Below are positions 39,729-48,938 of a stretch of 64,000 bases of DNA, in pieces. Made by a program: the position numbers and the translations under genes. The notes under the pieces were generated by a model. It had not been told where the DNA came from and did not search any database. It saw nothing but the letters and a program-made list of their open reading frames with translations. The stretch lies in contig NZ_VCNJ01000049.1 in the NCBI RefSeq assembly GCF_005938625.1, positions 115,365-179,364 of the forward strand, written 5' to 3'. The stretch comes from Pseudomonas fluorescens (GTDB lineage: Bacteria > Pseudomonadota > Gammaproteobacteria > Pseudomonadales > Pseudomonadaceae). Each line of letters opens with the position of its first letter. Positions within the stretch are counted from its first letter, which is position 1.

Positions 39729-40043
39729 TCAGATCGCCGAAGGCTTTCGCGGCGCTTTAGGCTTTTTCTCGGGGGCTTTTTCGCCCGGTGGAATCACTTT
39801 GGCGGCGCTGGCCGGTTTGGCTTTGGCCGCCGGTTTCGGTTTGGCGGCTGGGGCCTTGGCCTCAGTAGCCTTGCCAGCGTTTTTGCTGCCGGCCGCTTTC
39901 GGTGGCTTCTTCGGCGCCAGCGCCTCAGCTTCGGCCAGTTTGCGCGCCATCTCCCAGTGGCGCGCGTCCTGACCTTCCGGTTGGCCTTCCGATTCCCAGA
40001 TTTGATAGGCGAATTCGCGGATGCGTTTATCGTCGGTACTCAT
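39729..40043 (-). CDS. DUF2934 protein with basic Ala/Lys/Pro-rich tail
   Basis: A 104-residue protein. Residues 1-40 form the DUF2934 helix pair (RIREFAYQIWESEGQPEGQD, HWEMARKLAEAEA). The rest is a low-complexity Ala-Lys-Pro tail (PKKPPKAAGSKN, APAAKPKPAAKAKPAS, EKAPEKKPKAPRKPS), resembling histone-H1-like or ribosomal-style basic tails. It starts 21 bp after treY and is part of that operon. DUF2934 genes recur in glycogen/trehalose loci of Pseudomonas, but function is unknown; a nucleic-acid or polyanion-binding role is suggested only by charge. Confidence 0.85.
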   Translation of the reverse strand: MSTDDKRIREFAYQIWESEGQPEGQDARHWEMARKLAEAEALAPKKPPKAAGSKNAGKATEAKAPAAKPKPAAKAKPASAAKVIPPGEKAPEKKPKAPRKPSAI

Positions 40044-40064
40044 CGCAATGCTCCTGAACTGAAC

Positions 40065-42839
40065 TCATGCTTGTGTTAAGTGTTGGATAAAGAGATTGAC
40101 CGGGACATCCCCCAGCGCGTCGCTGATATTCAGCTCCCTGTTTTTTGTGACTGCTGCGCTTGAAAAAAGTCCCTTCAGGTTTGTCGCAGAGGCGGCGAAC
40201 GGTAAAACCACCCGCGTATCGCCCCAGCGCAGCGCATCGACCTGAGGTACAGCACCGTTTTCCAGCAGGGTTGCGCAACGGATCGGCACGATCACGATGG
40301 CCTGCTTCCCCTCGTGCTCACGGGCAAACGCGAGCACGTTGTGCGCCTGACTGCCGAGCACTTCCAGGGCCTGGTAGCTGCCCCGGCGAAACAGCTCGGC
40401 ATGCTCGACACGCAGGTTCAGCACTTCGGCGATCAAGGCTTGCTTGATGCGCCCGTCACGCCAGTTCGCCAGCAACGCCACAGGTGGCAATGGCTCCTGC
40501 AAAGCGTGTTCACGTGCGGCGTAATCCACCGGCCGGCGATTGTCCGGATCGACCAGGCTGAAGTCCCAGAACTCATTGCCCTGATACAGATCCGGCACCC
40601 CCGGCACGGTCATGCGCAGCAAGGTTTGCGCCAAGCCGTTGAGGGCGCCGGCGGCGGCGATGCTGTTGACGGTCTTGCTCAGCGCCGCGCGCAGCAGTTC
40701 GCCTTCTTCACCGGTGAGGAGTTTTTCGGTGAACGCCTGTGCGGCGTTTTCATAGGCTTCGTTCGGCGCACTCCAGCTGCTTTGCAGCTTGGCCTCACGC
40801 AGGGCTTTCTGCTGCCACTGCCAGATACGTTTGGCGTAGTCGACGAACCCGGCCTGATCGTCATCGCGCAGTTGCAGCGGCCAACTGCCGAGCAACGCTT
40901 GATAGAGGATCAGCTCATCGCCGCTCGACGGCATCTGCTCGTCAACCCGAACGGGGCGGGCGAGGGCGCGCCACAACTCGATCTGCTCGGCGTACCAATG
41001 GCTGCGCTCACTGAGCACCGCCAGACGCGCGCGGGTGTCTTCACCGCGTTTGTGGTCGTGGGTGGCGGTGGCGAGCAAGTTGTCGGGGAACTCGTCAAGC
41101 CGTTGCTGATTGACTGCATGAAAGTCGCTGACCGGGGCGCTGAACTGCTCGGTGTTGTAGCCGACGTCGTTGCGCGACAGCAGCACCGCCGAGCGATACA
41201 GCGCGGTGTCTTCCACGGCTTTGGCCGCTGCCGGTGAGGTCAGTTGCTGAAAGCGTACGCAAGCATGCTTGAGAATCTTGCGTGAGCGCCCGCGCGGTTT
41301 GCGTCGCCATGGCGTGCCGCCGAGCCAGGCGGCGACGCAGTCGAGCACCGGCCAATCAGCTTCGCTCAGCGTTTGCCGGGCGCCGTCCATGGCCTGCTGG
41401 AAAAACACCTCGTCCTGCGCCGAGCGACCCATCGCGCTGATGTAAGTGCGGTACACCGGGAAGTGCACGATCAGCGCCTGCAATACCCGGCGGATGGCGC
41501 CAAGGGTCAAATCGCGGGTCATCAGGTCATCGCGAGCCACTTGCAGCAGGGCCTGGGCGACGCTTTCGCAATCACTGGCCAGCGAGCCGTTGAGGATCTG
41601 CTGACGCGCCAGTTGCGCTTCTTCGATGAACGCGGCGGGGCGTTCGGTACGCCGTTGCCAGAGATCACCGAGGACGTATTCGCCGTCCGGGTCGTGTTGC
41701 AGCAGCGACAACTGGTTCATGAATTCATAACCGGTGGTGCCGTCCACCGCCCAGTCGCGGTGCAGGGTTTCGCCGGCGCCGAGGATCTTCTCGACGTAGA
41801 TCGGCAAGTGCCTGCCCGGAGCCAGCAGATCAACTCGCCGGCGCAGCTTGCGGCAATAACCACGCGGGTCGGCGAGGCCGTCGATGTGATCGATGCGCAA
41901 ACCGTCGACGAGGCCTTCGGCGATCAACTGAAAGATTTTACCGTGGGTGGCTTCAAACACCGCCGGACGTTCGACACGCAAGCCGCCAAGTTCGTTGATG
42001 TCGAAAAAGCGCCGCCAGTTGATGTCATCCGCTGCGGTGCGCCAACTGGCGAGGCGATAGCTTTGGCGCTCGAGCAATTGATGCAGCGCCTGGAAGCCTG
42101 CTTCGGTCGTTGAGTCGAAATGCTGCAGGTTGCTTTGAATCGCTTCAAGCGTCTGCGGATCGTTCGCCAGTTCGCGCAGCTCTTCCTTCAGTGGCATCGC
42201 CAGCGAATGTGCATCGGTCTGATAACTGAGCGTGCTGAACCGGTCAGCGAGGGATTTCAGCGTCTCTTGATGTTTGAGGATCTCACCGTAATTACTTGGG
42301 CAGATCGGGAAATGATGATCGTAGTGCTCGACGTAAAAGCTGCCGGTGTTTGCCTTGAACAGCAGCTTCAGCGTGCCTTCCTGCAACGCCACGCCGTAAT
42401 CACTGCCGAGAAATGGCAGCAGTAACTGACCCTCCATCAACGGATCGGGCGAGTGCCACTGAATATCGAAGAATTCGCCGTACGGACTGAGTCGCCCCCA
42501 TTCCAGCAGGTCGAGCCACCACGGGTTGTCGCTGCCACCGACGGCCATGTGGTTGGAGACGATGTCGAGGATCAGCCCCATGTCGTGTTCGCGCAGGGTA
42601 TTGACCAAGCGCCTTAACGCTGGCTCGCCACCGAGTTCCGGGTTGACTTGGGTCGGGTCGACCACGTCGTAACCGTGCATGGAACCGGCCCGCGCCGCGA
42701 GCAATGGCGAGGCGTAAATATGGCTGATGCCGAGCCGGGCAAAGTACGGCACCAGTGGCACGGCTTGTTCAAGGGTAAAGCCTTTATGAAATTGCAGGCG
42801 CAACGTCGCGCGCAGGGGCTGAATGAGCGCTTGATTCAT
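40065..42839 (-). CDS. treY: Malto-oligosyltrehalose synthase TreY
   Basis: A 924-residue GH13_26 enzyme that converts the reducing end of a malto-oligosaccharide into a trehalosyl unit. It opens with RATLRLQFHKGFTLEQAVPL and YASPLLAARAGSMHGYDVVD, typical of TreY. The nucleophile Asp is in GLRIDHIDGLADPRGYCRKL, the Glu in YVEKILGAGE and the Asp in ATATHDHKRGEDTRARL. Length is at the long end for the family. ATG 42839 overlaps the malQ stop (ATGA). With TreZ it produces free trehalose from glucan. Confidence 0.95.
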   Translation of the reverse strand: MNQALIQPLRATLRLQFHKGFTLEQAVPLVPYFARLGISHIYASPLLAARAGSMHGYDVVDPTQVNPELGGEPALRRLVNTLREHDMGLILDIVSNHMAVGGSDNPWWLDLLEWGRLSPYGEFFDIQWHSPDPLMEGQLLLPFLGSDYGVALQEGTLKLLFKANTGSFYVEHYDHHFPICPSNYGEILKHQETLKSLADRFSTLSYQTDAHSLAMPLKEELRELANDPQTLEAIQSNLQHFDSTTEAGFQALHQLLERQSYRLASWRTAADDINWRRFFDINELGGLRVERPAVFEATHGKIFQLIAEGLVDGLRIDHIDGLADPRGYCRKLRRRVDLLAPGRHLPIYVEKILGAGETLHRDWAVDGTTGYEFMNQLSLLQHDPDGEYVLGDLWQRRTERPAAFIEEAQLARQQILNGSLASDCESVAQALLQVARDDLMTRDLTLGAIRRVLQALIVHFPVYRTYISAMGRSAQDEVFFQQAMDGARQTLSEADWPVLDCVAAWLGGTPWRRKPRGRSRKILKHACVRFQQLTSPAAAKAVEDTALYRSAVLLSRNDVGYNTEQFSAPVSDFHAVNQQRLDEFPDNLLATATHDHKRGEDTRARLAVLSERSHWYAEQIELWRALARPVRVDEQMPSSGDELILYQALLGSWPLQLRDDDQAGFVDYAKRIWQWQQKALREAKLQSSWSAPNEAYENAAQAFTEKLLTGEEGELLRAALSKTVNSIAAAGALNGLAQTLLRMTVPGVPDLYQGNEFWDFSLVDPDNRRPVDYAAREHALQEPLPPVALLANWRDGRIKQALIAEVLNLRVEHAELFRRGSYQALEVLGSQAHNVLAFAREHEGKQAIVIVPIRCATLLENGAVPQVDALRWGDTRVVLPFAASATNLKGLFSSAAVTKNRELNISDALGDVPVNLFIQHLTQA

Positions 42840-44914
42840 TGGTCACGCTCGGCAGCCTGAAGACGCGCGCAGGCGAGTAACTCCAGACGTCGCGCCGCAT
42901 CCGCGCCGTCGAGCAGCGCCTCACTGGTGCCGGGCAAACGCCTTGACCAGTTCGGATGAGTGTCGATGGTGCCCGGCAGATTCGCTTGTTCGTTGATGCC
43001 CAGCGCATCTTCCAGCGGCAACAGCACCAACGGCGCGCGGGTGTGGCCAAGGAAACGCACAGCGGCATCGACCACTTGATCGGCCTCGTGGGATTCCTCG
43101 CGGAAATTCTGCGGGTCCTGACTCAAGGCACTGCGCAGGCCTTCACGTTCACGCTGACGATGGTGGCGCCATTCGATTTCACCGTTGGCATCGACAAAAC
43201 CCAACCGCGCATTCCAGTCGATGTCGCGGCCATGCCACCAGCCGTTGAGCGTCGGCAGATCGTGGGTGCTGGTGGTTGCCAGTGCGTTGTCCGGCCAGTC
43301 GAGGATTGGTTTGAAATGGGTGTTGTCCTGTTCGAACAAGAGCACGCGCATGCCGAGCATCGAGCGGGCGATGAGCTTTTCGCGCAAGCCATCGGGCACC
43401 GTGCCAAGGTCTTCGCCGAGGACGATCGCCTGATGACGATGGGATTCGAGGGTCAGCAAGCGCAGCAAGTCATCGACCGGGTAATACAGGTACGCACCAT
43501 CGGCCGGCGCGGCGCCGTTGGGGATCACCCACAAACGTTGCAGGCCCATGACATGGTCGATGCGCAGTCCGCCAGCGTGGGCAAAGTTGGCGCGCAGCAT
43601 GTCGATGAAGGCGCGAAAGCCATTGCGGATCAGGCCTTCGGGCGAGAACGCGGAAATGCCCCAGCCCTGGCCCGAGCGATTGAGAATGTCCGGCGGTGCG
43701 CCGACGGTCAGCGAGGCGAGCAATTCATCCTGAAAACTCCAGGCCTGACTGCCGGCGCCGTCGGCACCCACCGCCAGATCGGCGATCAGGCCAATGCCCA
43801 TGCCGGCGCTGCGAGCGGCGGTTTGCGCACGTTCCAGGCAACGGTGGATCAGCCATTGGCAAAAAGCGAAATAGCCGATGCGCTCGGCGTACTCCTCGGC
43901 AAAGGCTTCCAGCGCCGCGCCGCGTGGGTCGTGCCAGTGTTCCGGCCATTGCCGCCAGTCGAGGTTTTCGCCACGGGCGGCGCGCATTTCCTGAATGGCT
44001 TCGAAACGGCAGTGATTTTCCAGTGCTTCGCCACCGGCGTGGCGGAAACTGGCGAAATCCGGGTGCAGCGGATGGTCACCGGCGATAAAACCTTCGTACA
44101 ACGCTTGCAGGAGTTTTTGCTTGGCGTCGGCGGCGCTCGGCCAGTCGATCAGTGTCAGGTCTTCCAGTTGCGCGAACTGCTCGGCCAGGCCAGCCGCGTC
44201 AATAGCATCTCGCAAGGCGCGCTCACCGAGAATTGCCCCGGGTGCTGCGTAAAGAGAGTTGAGGAACAACCGACTGGATGGCGAATAAGGGCTATAGCGC
44301 CCGGTATCAGCGCTAAACATGGCGTGCAGCGGGCTGATCGCCAAGGCATCGGCGCCGCGTTCACCGGCCACGCGGACCAAGTCTTCCAGTGCTTGAGTGT
44401 CGCCGAAGCCACCGTCGCCAGCGCGGCGCAAGGCATACAGTTGCGCACTCAGGCCCCACACGCGGGGAATCGGATTATCCACCGCATCGCCGACGCTGAA
44501 GCAGCGCTCCGGCGCCACGGCCAGGGTGAAATACTGATCGCTGATGTGCACCTGTTGATAACCGACCGGGATCAGCCCGGGCAATATCGCTTCGGAATCA
44601 AGTTTCAGGTTCAGCCGCGAGCCGTCTTCAAGGTGGATTTCACACGGCGTTTCCGGGGCGAAGTACCGCGCCAGATCGACGCCGACACCGACATCGGCGG
44701 TCAACAGCGGCGGCAAGTGGCGGTCTTGTTGTACGGCTTGCAGTTCCAACAGGCTGGCGTCGATTTCCTGCGCCGTGCTGGCCGGGTGGCCGAGTCCGAT
44801 GAGGACATTGCGCAGCACCGCCGGGGCGACTTTCTGCGGGCGGCCGTTGGCGTCGATCCAGTCGACGGCAAGGCCGGCGCGGCTTGCAAGGATTTCCAGT
44901 TGCGCATCGCTCAT
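42836..44914 (-). CDS. malQ: 4-alpha-glucanotransferase MalQ
   Basis: A 692-residue GH77 amylomaltase that disproportionates maltodextrins. An N-terminal region (about 1-140) with the extra domains of the enterobacterial-type enzyme precedes the catalytic part, with nucleophile Asp in GLRIDHVMGLQRLWVIP, Glu in IVLGEDLGTVPDGL and Asp in TSTHDLPTLNGWW. ATG 44914 overlaps the treZ stop (ATGA); earlier in-frame codons lie inside treZ. It recycles short dextrins left by TreY/TreZ and GlgX. Confidence 0.95.
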   Translation of the reverse strand: MSDAQLEILASRAGLAVDWIDANGRPQKVAPAVLRNVLIGLGHPASTAQEIDASLLELQAVQQDRHLPPLLTADVGVGVDLARYFAPETPCEIHLEDGSRLNLKLDSEAILPGLIPVGYQQVHISDQYFTLAVAPERCFSVGDAVDNPIPRVWGLSAQLYALRRAGDGGFGDTQALEDLVRVAGERGADALAISPLHAMFSADTGRYSPYSPSSRLFLNSLYAAPGAILGERALRDAIDAAGLAEQFAQLEDLTLIDWPSAADAKQKLLQALYEGFIAGDHPLHPDFASFRHAGGEALENHCRFEAIQEMRAARGENLDWRQWPEHWHDPRGAALEAFAEEYAERIGYFAFCQWLIHRCLERAQTAARSAGMGIGLIADLAVGADGAGSQAWSFQDELLASLTVGAPPDILNRSGQGWGISAFSPEGLIRNGFRAFIDMLRANFAHAGGLRIDHVMGLQRLWVIPNGAAPADGAYLYYPVDDLLRLLTLESHRHQAIVLGEDLGTVPDGLREKLIARSMLGMRVLLFEQDNTHFKPILDWPDNALATTSTHDLPTLNGWWHGRDIDWNARLGFVDANGEIEWRHHRQREREGLRSALSQDPQNFREESHEADQVVDAAVRFLGHTRAPLVLLPLEDALGINEQANLPGTIDTHPNWSRRLPGTSEALLDGADAARRLELLACARLQAAERDQ

Positions 44915-46713
44915 AGGCGCTCTCCATTCAGAGGTTGCAAAGGGGTTGCGGCCGTGAGGCTGACAAGCGCGCAATACGCGGGCAGTACGCCCGATTCCGA
45001 TAGATCGACGGTGGGTGGCTGTTGAAACAACCACACGGCCTCCGTCTGTGGAGGGTTGACCACTGGCGTGTCGCTGAGGTTCAGGTCAATTCGCAGCTCG
45101 CTGCCATTGCCCAGACGCCAGCGTGCACTGACCGCGCCATAACCGAGCATATGGGCACCGAGCGCTTGCGTGCCGGACAGATGGGGAATGATGTATTGAT
45201 GGCGAAATTGCAGCAGCTTCTGGTACAGCGCGAGGGTTTCCTGCTGTTTTTCGCTGCCATGGCCGATCAGCCTTGGCTGTGAGGCGTGGAAGGTTTTTTC
45301 GCCATTCGGATCGGGAATCTGCTCACGTTTGTGCGGATCGGCGAAGGCGCTGAACGCGGCGAATTCATTGCGTCGACCCTCACGCACCAGTTTCGCCAGT
45401 TCGCCGTGGTGACTGGTGAAAAACAGGAAAGGCTGCTCGGCGGCGAATTCATCGCCCATGAACATCAGCGGAATCATCGGTGATAGCAGCAACAACACAG
45501 TCGCTGCCTGCACGGCACGCGGATCGGCCAGATGATGCAGACGCTCGCCGAACGCGCGGTTGCCGATCTGATCGTGGTTCTGCAGGAACAGCACAAACGC
45601 TGTGGAAGGCAGGTGTTCGCTGGGCTCGCCGCGAGGTTCGCCGTGGCGGGTGATGTGACCCTGGAAGACAAACCCCTGACTGAGGCAGCGCACCAATTGT
45701 TCGGTGGGTTGCGCGGCGTAGTCGGCGTAATAGGCGTCGGTTTCGCCGGTGAGCAGCACGTGCAGGGCGTTATGGCCGTCGTCGTTCCACTGCGCGTCAT
45801 AGTCGTATTCGAGCAGGCTCGACTGGTTGAGTTCGTTTTCCACGGTCAGCCAGACATGTCGACTCGGGTCGATCTGCGCGCGGATACGCTGGGCCATCTC
45901 GGTGAGAAAATCCGGGTCTTCGATGGCATGCACCGCATCCAGGCGCAAACCGTCGAAGCGGTATTCGAGCAGCCACATCAGGGCGTTTTCGATAAAAAAC
46001 TCGCGCACTTCGTCGCGACGAAAATCGATCGCGGCGCCCCACGGCGTGTGTTTGTCCTCGCGGAAAAAGCCTTTGGCGTAACGATGCAGGTAATTGCCGT
46101 CCGGGCCGAAGTGGTTGTAGACCACATCGAGAATCACCGCCAGACCGTGGCCGTGGGCGCTGTCGATCAGGTGTTTGAGTTGTTCCGGGGTACCGTAGGA
46201 AGCTTGCGGTGCGTAGGGCAAAACACCGTCGTAGCCCCAATTGCGTTCGCCGGGGAACTGCGCCAGCGGCATCAGTTCGATGGCGGTGATGCCCAGGCCC
46301 GCGAGGCGCGCCAGATGTTGTTCGACTTCAGCGAAACCGCCGAGCGCACCGACGTGCAACTCGTAGATCACCGCTTCGCTCCACGGCCGACCGTGCCAGG
46401 CAGTGTGGCGCCATTGATAGGCCAGCGGATCGACCACCACGCTGTGGCGGTCAAGGTCGCCATCCTGCGCTCTGGAGGCCGGGTCGGGCACCTCCAGTTC
46501 GCCGTCGATGTTGTAGCGGTAACGCGTGCCCGCCGGACAGCGGGTCTTGATCACGAACCAGCCGTCTGTCTGAGGCAACATCGGCAGCGACTGGCCGTTT
46601 TCAAGCTCGACACTGACGTAAAACGCATCCGGCGCCCATAGCGCAAACTGCGTGTGTTCGGCGTCCAGCATGATCGCGCCGTGGGGCCAGGTTTCAGTAG
46701 ACCGTAACGGCAT
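44911..46713 (-). CDS. treZ: Malto-oligosyltrehalose trehalohydrolase TreZ
   Basis: A 600-residue GH13_10 enzyme that cleaves trehalose from malto-oligosyltrehalose. N-terminal CBM48-like domain (MLDAEHTQFALWAPDAFYVS), barrel with WSEAVIYELHVGALG and YDGVLPYAPQASYG, nucleophile Asp in GLRLDAVHAIEDP, Glu in VWLTVENELNQ and Asp in LFLQNHDQIGNRA. ATG 46713 lies 18 bp after the glgA stop with GGGAGG upstream. Acts directly on the TreY product. Confidence 0.95.
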   Translation of the reverse strand: MPLRSTETWPHGAIMLDAEHTQFALWAPDAFYVSVELENGQSLPMLPQTDGWFVIKTRCPAGTRYRYNIDGELEVPDPASRAQDGDLDRHSVVVDPLAYQWRHTAWHGRPWSEAVIYELHVGALGGFAEVEQHLARLAGLGITAIELMPLAQFPGERNWGYDGVLPYAPQASYGTPEQLKHLIDSAHGHGLAVILDVVYNHFGPDGNYLHRYAKGFFREDKHTPWGAAIDFRRDEVREFFIENALMWLLEYRFDGLRLDAVHAIEDPDFLTEMAQRIRAQIDPSRHVWLTVENELNQSSLLEYDYDAQWNDDGHNALHVLLTGETDAYYADYAAQPTEQLVRCLSQGFVFQGHITRHGEPRGEPSEHLPSTAFVLFLQNHDQIGNRAFGERLHHLADPRAVQAATVLLLLSPMIPLMFMGDEFAAEQPFLFFTSHHGELAKLVREGRRNEFAAFSAFADPHKREQIPDPNGEKTFHASQPRLIGHGSEKQQETLALYQKLLQFRHQYIIPHLSGTQALGAHMLGYGAVSARWRLGNGSELRIDLNLSDTPVVNPPQTEAVWLFQQPPTVDLSESGVLPAYCALVSLTAATPLQPLNGERL

Positions 46714-46731
46714 CGTGGTGAACCTCCCTGG

Positions 46732-48318
46732 TTATTTGTGGTGAGCTTTACCCAGCGCCTTGGCGACCAGTTGTTCGTAGAGTTCGGCGTACGGTTCAAC
46801 CGCTTTGCACCAGTTGAACGGCGCCGCCATTGCCCGGCAACGCATGGCATTGAGCAGTTCCGGAAAGGCGAACACCTTGAACGCGCGGCTCAGGGCTTCC
46901 TGATAGCTTTCAGCGGTGGATTCGTCGAAGAGAAAACCGGTGACGCCATTTTCAATAGTGTCGGCCAGCCCGCCGGTATTGCGCGCCACCGGCAGCGAGC
47001 CGAAACGCTGGGCGTACATCTGGCTCAAACCGCAAGGCTCGTAGCGCGAGGGCATCAGCAGGAAGTCGCTGCCGGCGAACATCCTGCGGGCGTCGGTTTC
47101 GTTGAAGCCGATGCGCACACCGATCTGGCCTGGGAAGCGCAGCGCCAGCTCGCGCATGGCTTGTTCTTCTTCCGGTTCGCCGCGACCGATGATTGCGATC
47201 TGGCCGCCGTTTTTTACGATGTACTCGGATACCGCGATCGTCAGGTCCAGACCTTTCTGATAGACCAGTCGCGACACCACGGCGAACAGCGGGCCTTCTG
47301 AGTCATTCAATTCAAATAGCTCACGCACGTGCGCGGCGTTGACCGCTTTGCCTTCCCAGTCACCAATGGCAAACGGCGCGAACAGGTGCGGATCGGTGGC
47401 GGCGTCCCAGCTCTCGTCGATGCCGTTGGGAATGCCGCTGAGCAAGCCTTGCTGGGTCTTGGCGGCGAGAAAACCGTCGAGGCCGCAGCCGAAATCCGGT
47501 GTGGTGATTTCCTGCGCGTAAGTGGCGCTGACCGTGGTGATATGACTCGAATAGGCCATGCCGGCCTTGAGGAACGACATCTTGCCGTAGAACTCCATGC
47601 CTTCCTGTTGCAGGGCATGGGTGGGAATCCCCAGTTCAGGGCAGGAACCGAGGCTGGTCACGCCTTGATACGCAAGGTTGTGAATGGTGAACAGGGTCGG
47701 CGTGCGCTGCCCGCGCCAGTGCATATAAGCCGGAGCCAGTCCGGCCGGCCAGTCGTGGGCGTGCACCAGATCCGGGCACCAGTGAATTTGTGCGAGGTTG
47801 GCGGCGATATCGGCAGCAGCCAGACCGAGACGGGCGAAACGAATGTGGTTGTCCGGCCAGTCGCGGCCGTTATTGGCGCCGTAGGGCGAGCCTTCGCGCT
47901 CGTAGAGCTCGGGGCAGATCAACACGTAGATCACCAAACCGTCCGGCATGTCCATACGCCCGATCTTGCACGGTGGCAGTGCGGCATGGCCGCCGAGTTC
48001 GCCGATGATGTGGATCGGGTTTTCGCTGTGCATCACTTGCGGGTAACCGGGGATCAACACGCGCACGTCGTGCAGATGGGCCATCGCCCGGGGCAGGGCG
48101 GCTGACACGTCACCCAGCCCACCGGTCTTGACCAGATCGGCGATTTCCGAGGTGACGAACAACACTTTTTTCTTGTTGGGGTTCTGGCTCGCTACCGGAG
48201 TCAGCGTTTTGGTGCCGGGGACGTTGATCTGTCGGCTGCCGGGAACACTGACGGTGCTCGATTCTCCAACCGCCTGCTGAGCACGCTCTCCCTGAATATC
48301 CAATGCCGCACTGATCAT
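46732..48318 (-). CDS. glgA: Glycogen synthase GlgA
   Basis: A 528-residue GT5 enzyme that elongates alpha-1,4-glucan from a nucleotide-glucose. The hallmark KTGGLGDVSAALP follows KKVLFVTSEIADL near residue 50, so there is an N-terminal extension of nearly 50 residues relative to E. coli GlgA, rich in Ser/Val/Gln and probably disordered. The C-terminal GT-B half shows VVSRLVYQKGLD, PSRYEPCGLSQMYAQRFGSLP and GFLFDE. Start at 48318 is supported by GGGAG; an upstream extension to 48405 is unlikely. It heads the treZ-malQ-treY operon. No glgC for ADP-glucose supply is present in the window. Confidence 0.94.
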   Translation of the reverse strand: MISAALDIQGERAQQAVGESSTVSVPGSRQINVPGTKTLTPVASQNPNKKKVLFVTSEIADLVKTGGLGDVSAALPRAMAHLHDVRVLIPGYPQVMHSENPIHIIGELGGHAALPPCKIGRMDMPDGLVIYVLICPELYEREGSPYGANNGRDWPDNHIRFARLGLAAADIAANLAQIHWCPDLVHAHDWPAGLAPAYMHWRGQRTPTLFTIHNLAYQGVTSLGSCPELGIPTHALQQEGMEFYGKMSFLKAGMAYSSHITTVSATYAQEITTPDFGCGLDGFLAAKTQQGLLSGIPNGIDESWDAATDPHLFAPFAIGDWEGKAVNAAHVRELFELNDSEGPLFAVVSRLVYQKGLDLTIAVSEYIVKNGGQIAIIGRGEPEEEQAMRELALRFPGQIGVRIGFNETDARRMFAGSDFLLMPSRYEPCGLSQMYAQRFGSLPVARNTGGLADTIENGVTGFLFDESTAESYQEALSRAFKVFAFPELLNAMRCRAMAAPFNWCKAVEPYAELYEQLVAKALGKAHHK

Positions 48319-48938
48319 ATGAATCTCCCGTCTCGTTGATCTGATTCTTGTCTTGAACAAGCGATGTCCATGGCCAAGTCCTGTGGCCGGGCGCAAACGC
48401 GCCACGCATCGGTGAGCAAACGCTACCCAACACGCGCAAGCAGAATGGGTGATCGGGCCGTTGCAAGGATTGCACCAGTCGCTTTGGCCCTGTCTTTCAG
48501 ATGACCCGTCACGCGGAGCAAAAGTTTCGAGTTTTTTTGCGCAATGTGACGGGTCGGTTTTACCCCGCGAAAGTCAGTCTAGGCCAGATCCTAGAGCGGG
48601 CCAGAGCAAATGGGTAAATTGTTCGACAATCGGTTTGCCGTTAACGGAAATCGTGGTCTGGAAGGGTAAACGCACCGACGAAGTGCAGGTTTTTCTGTAG
48701 GGAAGGGCTAAAACGGTGACTGGGTAGTCACGATTTTGTGCTAGTGCTGAGCGCGACTGCACTGTTGTGGTGCGGTCAGTTTGTTGATGGGGAGACAGTG
48801 AATGCCCCTTCGCGAGCAAGCTCGCTCCGACAGGGGATCTTCAGTGGACGGGAAATCTGTTCCTGGCACAGATCCAATGTGGGAGCGAGCTTGCTCGCGA
48901 AGGCGCTGGTCGCTACACCAGCGCAATGATGGGAGTTC
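48319..48938. other. 620-bp intergenic region upstream of glgA
   Basis: It should hold the promoter of the glgA-treZ-malQ-treY operon (leftward). No AlgU-type motif was found in the correct orientation. A tiny rightward frame MGKLFDNRFAVNGNRGLEG (48610-48669) lacks a clear ribosome-binding site. The right part is a REPIN. No supported gene. Confidence 0.6.
48808..48905. repeat. REPIN, arms facing outward
   Basis: TTCGCGAGCAAGCTCGCTCC and GGAGCGAGCTTGCTCGCGAA with a spacer of about 52 nt, longer than in the other copies. Confidence 0.85.

Noticed and set aside
48610..48669. 19-residue ORF MGKLFDNRFAVNGNRGLEG upstream of glgA
   Set aside because: No clear ribosome-binding site or known relative.
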